Shown here: positions 5,469 to 7,951 of the stretch, one piece after another
Position numbering within the stretch: the first letter of the stretch is position 1
How the letters are laid out: the number at the start of each line of letters is the position of its first letter
Assembly: GCA_937901485.1 (NCBI GenBank)
Contig: CALGTT010000486.1
Coordinates: 1-7,951, forward strand
Length of the DNA: 7,951 nt
Direction of reading: 5' to 3'
Origin: an uncultured Ruminococcus sp.
GTDB lineage: Bacteria; Bacillota; Clostridia; Oscillospirales; Ruminococcaceae
Made by a program: the position numbers and the translations under genes
The notes under the pieces: model-generated
Told to the model about the DNA's origin: nothing
The model's database searches: none
Seen by the model: only the letters and a program-made list of their open reading frames with translations

Positions 5469-5702
5469 AGAAACAGAGATATGGATACTCTGTTACGCAG
5501 ACAGCAGGAGCTGTTGGTCACAGGTGACGAAACTTTACAGTCGTAGCATCAGTGATAAGTGATGAAGTCAATGGGCGTGCCAGTATGCGTTGATTGATGG
5601 AGCTTGACGGTGGGTTTGCATAGATAACCAAAAACTGGCTAGAGTTGATCGAAATAAAAATATGCAGGGGCTTTGCATTTCATTTGCAAAGCTCCTTTTT
5701 TT
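5469..5702 (+). ncRNA. Structured RNA of about 234 nt upstream of a nuclease-like gene
   Basis: Bounded by a promoter and an intrinsic terminator. Stem-loops visible: H1 AACAGAG (5472-5478) with CTCTGTT (5488-5494); H2 ACAGC (5501-5505) with GCTGT (5510-5514); H3 GTCA (5517-5520) with TGAC (5525-5528); H4 CATCA (5547-5551) with TGATG (5560-5564); H5 GTCAA/GCGT (5567-5578) with ATGC/TTGAT (5585-5594); H6 GGTT (5613-5616) with AACC (5626-5629). Two loops can pair with downstream single strands: GCCAGT (5579-5584) with ACTGGC (5634-5639), and TGCATA (5617-5622) with TATGCA (5661-5666). I recognise no known family (not tmRNA, SRP RNA, RNase P, T-box or a common riboswitch). It may be an RNA antitoxin, an attenuator leader or an independent small RNA. 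It holds no long reading frame; an ATG at 5481 opens 21 codons with a weak start signal. Confidence 0.6.
5667..5702 (+). terminator. Intrinsic terminator between structured RNA and nuclease-like gene
   Basis: GGGGCTTTGCA (5667-5677) pairs with TGCAAAGCTCC (5685-5695): 11 pairs with one wobble and a 7-nt loop, then seven T residues (5696-5702). It should stop most transcription before the gene at 5712, so that gene would depend on read-through. Confidence 0.9.
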
Positions 5703-5711
5703 GAAATATTT

Positions 5712-6368
5712 ATGAGTAAAGTGGTGAGTAACTTGGAGAGCAGTGTCAGCGAGGCTGCACATACATATCAAGCATTGGAGGAATATGAATACCGCTATAT
5801 TGTCGGAAGACGCAAGGAAACCAAAGAAATACGGCTTCGTTTTGATAAATCTGAATTTTTTCATCTCTGCGGTCTGCATAAACTGAATGACATCGCACAG
5901 CTTGACCAGAAAAACCGGAAATTTTTCTTTGAAAAACTGCAAAGAGGAGTCATCACGGATGAATTGTGTCGAAAAAGCAAGAATTATCAAGAAATATCTG
6001 ACCGTATTCTTCTGGTGGAACGACTGGATCAATTTCTGGACAGCAATGATTTTGTGTTCAAATACACAAAAGGAACGAGAGGATTTGAACTGACTGCGGA
6101 TTATGCCTTGCAGAAAGGCAAAGATGAAACGGAAGCGTATGTATTCATTGAAGAAGGAACCATGCAGCGTGAAAAAAAGAGAGTCAAAACCGGTTTTTTC
6201 TTCTGTAAGTCATGTTTTCCAAGATCAAAAGATCCGGATGGGAATCTTCATCTGAGCAAAACCGCAGGCTGTCCGGAATATAAGCTTTTGCTGAAAGAGA
6301 AAATCAATCTGAAAACCGGTGAAATTCAACTCCTCTTCCGCTCACCCTCCTATCACGAAAACCCATAA
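5712..6368 (+). CDS. PBECR4-like nuclease-domain protein (putative toxin)
   Basis: A 218-aa soluble protein whose pattern matches my memory of PBECR4 (phage barnase-EndoU-colicin E5/D-RelE-like nuclease 4) proteins: SEAAHTYQALEEYEYRYIVG near the N-terminus, RLRFDKSEFFHLCGLHKLND (41-60) with H51 and H56, an NRKFFFEKL helix (68-76), LDSNDFVFKY (109-118), ADYAL (129-133), AYVFIEE (142-148) and a closing KLLLKEKINLKTGEI (191-205). The parent superfamily includes RNases and toxins; RNase activity is family-based inference. A CKSC pair (C165, C168) with H180 and C187 could bind a metal. The start is the ATG at 5712. A TTG at 5673 also opens the frame but lies inside the terminator stem. No Shine-Dalgarno precedes 5712; GTG at 5721 or 5724 are alternatives. 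Nine bases separate it from the T run of the upstream terminator. The gene is AT-richer with weaker codon bias than nifJ and the GH94 gene, suggesting transfer. No terminator is visible after it. Confidence 0.7.
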   Translation: MSKVVSNLESSVSEAAHTYQALEEYEYRYIVGRRKETKEIRLRFDKSEFFHLCGLHKLNDIAQLDQKNRKFFFEKLQRGVITDELCRKSKNYQEISDRILLVERLDQFLDSNDFVFKYTKGTRGFELTADYALQKGKDETEAYVFIEEGTMQREKKRVKTGFFFCKSCFPRSKDPDGNLHLSKTAGCPEYKLLLKEKINLKTGEIQLLFRSPSYHENP

Positions 6369-6397
6369 TTTTTCTGCAAAAAACTCCTCCTCCCCCC

Positions 6398-6426
6398 TTG
6401 CAAAACCAATATCAATATGTTACAAT
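6398..6426 (+). promoter_or_regulatory. Promoter of the GH94 phosphorylase gene
   Basis: TTGCAA (6398-6403), 17 bp, then TACAAT (6421-6426) with a TG extended -10 at 6419-6420. The start point is predicted near 6433, giving a leader of about 60 nt before the ATG at 6492. Confidence 0.7.
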
Positions 6427-6444
6427 AGATGTAAGTGGACATCT
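6427..6444. promoter_or_regulatory. Palindrome at the GH94 gene start point, possible operator
   Basis: AGATGT (6427-6432) and ACATCT (6439-6444) are perfect inverted repeats separated by six bases, covering the predicted transcription start just after the -10 box. The 18-bp size and position are typical of a repressor site for a sugar-use gene, but the central bases are not those of a classic LacI/CcpA site, so the regulator is unknown. Confidence 0.45.
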
Positions 6445-6491
6445 TTCAGGTGACACAGACATCAGAATCCCCCGAAAAGGAGAATTTTATT

Positions 6492-7951
6492 ATGAAGTAC
6501 GGCTATTTCGACCTTGTGAACAAGGAATATGTCATCACAAGACCTGACACCCCTGCACCTTGGGTAAACTATCTCGGCTCTCCGGAGTATGGTGCGATCG
6601 TTTCCAACAACGCTGCGGGCTACAGCTTCGTGCAGTCCGGCGCAAACGGCAGAATTGCACGTTTCCGCTTCAATTCCATGATGGCTCTGCCGGGCAGATA
6701 CATCTACCTGCGTGACGCTGAAAACGGCGATTACTGGTCTGCAACATGGCAGCCCGTGGGCAAATCCCTCGACAGCTACAAGTCCGAGTGCCGTCATGGC
6801 ACGGCATATTCCGTCATGACCTCCGAGTATGCAGGCATCAAGACGGAAACTACATATTATGTGCCCGCAGGTCAGACCTACGAGGTATGGCGCATGAAGG
6901 TGACAAACAATGACTCCAAGGAAAGAGCACTTTCCGCGTTCGGTTTCATTGAATTCACCAACGAAAACAACTACGAGCAGGATCAGGTCAACCTCCAGTA
7001 CACCCTGTTCATTACCCGCACAGAGCGCAAAGGCAACAAGATCCTCCAGCACATCAACGAAAACTCCGGCAAGGACGAGACAGGTTCGAACCACATGGAG
7101 CGTTTCTTCGGTGTGGCAGGTGCTGAGGTCGTGGACGGCTGCGGCAATCTGGACAAGTTCATCGGCTCTTACAGAACCTACTCCAACCCCATCATGGTTG
7201 AGGAGGGCAAGTGCGATGATTCCATGAACTTCAACTCCAATTCCTGCGGCGCACTGCGCAGTGAGATCACCCTCGCTCCCGGTGAGACAAAGGAGATCAT
7301 CTATGTGCTCGGTCAGAAGAACGACGCAGAATCCGCGGAAATTCTGGCAGCCTACGAGCAGGCAGGCAAGGTGGACGAGGAGCTGAACGCCCTCAAGTCC
7401 TACTGGCACGGCAAGCTCTCCAACTTTGAGGTAGAGACTCCCTCCGAGGAATTCAACAACATGATGAACGTATGGAACGCGTACCAGTGCTTCATCACCT
7501 TCATCTGGTCGAGAGCTGCGTCCTTTGTATACTGCGGTCTGAGAAACGGCTACGGCTACCGCGATACTGTACAGGACATTCAGGGTATCATCCACCTCGA
7601 TCCGGAGATGGCAGCGGAGAAGATCCGCTTCATGCTCTCCGCACAGGTGAGCAACGGCGGCGGTCTGCCCCTGGTAAAGTTCAACCACAATGCAGGTCAT
7701 GAAAATTGCCCCGACGAGCAGAACGAAGCAAGTGCCTATGCAAAGGAAACAGGTCACCCGTCCTATCGTGCAGATGACGCACTGTGGCTGTTCCCGACCA
7801 TTGTCAAGTACATCGGCGAAAGCGGCAACAAGGGCTTCCTTGATGAGGTCATCACCTACGCAGAAGAAGGCGGCGGCGAGGCTACCGTTTACGAGCATCT
7901 GAAGAATGCGATCCGCTTCTCCATGGAGCGTCTGGGCGGTCATGCAATGCC
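6492..7951 (+). CDS. GH94 phosphorylase, probably cellobiose phosphorylase (3' end outside window)
   Basis: The frame is open from ATG 6492 to the window edge: 486 codons of an expected 800 or so. AAGGAG (6477-6482) lies nine bases before the start. The protein opens MKYGYFDLVNKEYVITRPDT, the classic GH94 N-terminus, then the substrate-side segment PWVNYLGSPEYGA and a beta-sandwich domain (to about residue 300). The start of the (alpha/alpha)6 barrel follows, with MNVWNAYQCF and NGYGYRDTVQD (352-362), where R357 and D362 match the conserved RDxxQD substrate-contact motif. The catalytic ADWND aspartate should lie just beyond the edge and cannot be checked. GH94 enzymes split beta-linked disaccharides with phosphate; cellobiose to glucose 1-phosphate and glucose fits best by overall likeness to Ruminococcus enzymes, but chitobiose or another beta-disaccharide cannot be excluded. 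There is no signal peptide, so it acts in the cytoplasm on imported sugars. It has its own promoter with a start-site palindrome. Confidence 0.85.
   Translation, partial: MKYGYFDLVNKEYVITRPDTPAPWVNYLGSPEYGAIVSNNAAGYSFVQSGANGRIARFRFNSMMALPGRYIYLRDAENGDYWSATWQPVGKSLDSYKSECRHGTAYSVMTSEYAGIKTETTYYVPAGQTYEVWRMKVTNNDSKERALSAFGFIEFTNENNYEQDQVNLQYTLFITRTERKGNKILQHINENSGKDETGSNHMERFFGVAGAEVVDGCGNLDKFIGSYRTYSNPIMVEEGKCDDSMNFNSNSCGALRSEITLAPGETKEIIYVLGQKNDAESAEILAAYEQAGKVDEELNALKSYWHGKLSNFEVETPSEEFNNMMNVWNAYQCFITFIWSRAASFVYCGLRNGYGYRDTVQDIQGIIHLDPEMAAEKIRFMLSAQVSNGGGLPLVKFNHNAGHENCPDEQNEASAYAKETGHPSYRADDALWLFPTIVKYIGESGNKGFLDEVITYAEEGGGEATVYEHLKNAIRFSMERLGGHAM

Noticed and set aside
5481..5620. Tiny frames in the structured RNA (21, 11 and 8 codons; two overlap as TGATG)
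   Set aside because: Weak or absent start signals and no recognisable leader-peptide codon run. Short frames of this size are expected by chance.
5469..5702. A classical type III antitoxin with tandem repeats
   Set aside because: No tandem repeat of the usual 30-45 nt unit is present, and the downstream protein does not resemble ToxN, CptN or TenpN. Only the genetic layout is similar.
5673..5711. A TTG start at 5673 for the nuclease-like protein
   Set aside because: It lies inside the terminator stem and would translate the terminator as the first 13 residues; family likeness begins only after the ATG at 5712.
5568..6032. A 154-codon minus-strand frame
   Set aside because: It lies opposite the terminator, the start of the nuclease-like gene and its conserved GLHKL motif, with no start signal and no domain; it is a shadow frame.
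1..7951. CRISPR arrays, tRNA, rRNA, insertion sequences or attachment sites
   Set aside because: No regularly spaced direct repeats, tRNA-like folds, transposase frames or flanking target duplications were seen on either strand.

Overview
The window looks like the chromosome of an anaerobic, fibre-degrading Firmicute of the Ruminococcus type (Oscillospiraceae). Evidence for this is a full-length clostridial-style pyruvate:ferredoxin oxidoreductase, a GH94 disaccharide phosphorylase that reads most like the Ruminococcus cellobiose enzyme, strong AGGAGG-type ribosome binding sites, and sigma-A promoters with about 17-bp spacers. The genus is inferred from protein similarity recalled from memory, not from a search.

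Layout. (1) 1-985: a divergent pair made of a SLOG/YpsA-like (DUF1273-type) protein on the minus strand and a small XRE-type repressor on the plus strand. They share a 118-bp intergenic region in which a 30-bp palindrome (591-620) overlaps the -35 boxes of both promoters, the usual layout of an autoregulated switch. A possible 24-codon reading frame follows the XRE gene. (2) 986-1396: no gene I can support. It holds several hairpins, a 25/26-bp tandem repeat made of small palindromes, and a candidate terminator for the gene arriving from the right. (3) 1397-4939, minus strand: nifJ/por, 1180 aa, with all expected catalytic and iron-sulphur residues. (4) 4940-5702: 760 bp with no convincing protein gene but many signals: the nifJ promoter on the minus strand, then two complete promoter-to-terminator units on the plus strand. 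The first (about 5241-5364) has the form of a small regulatory RNA of about 124 nt. The second (about 5469-5702) is a folded RNA of about 234 nt ending in a strong intrinsic terminator. (5) 5712-6368: a 218-aa protein resembling the PBECR4 (phage barnase-EndoU-colicin-RelE-like nuclease) family, starting nine bases after that terminator's T run and lacking a Shine-Dalgarno sequence. (6) 6398-7951: a well-formed promoter with a palindrome at its start point, then the first 486 codons of a GH94 phosphorylase cut by the window edge.

How it fits together. nifJ and the GH94 gene are core catabolism: phosphorolysis of cellobiose (or a related disaccharide) feeds glycolysis, and pyruvate is oxidised to acetyl-CoA with reduction of ferredoxin. 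Between them sits an AT-richer block that looks like an accessory insertion. The arrangement promoter, structured RNA, terminator, nuclease-like gene without its own promoter or ribosome binding site resembles the genetic logic of type III toxin-antitoxin loci, but neither the protein family nor the RNA (no tandem repeats) matches the known ToxIN, CptIN or TenpIN types. That unit and the neighbouring small RNA are the most interesting parts of the window. Their function is inference.
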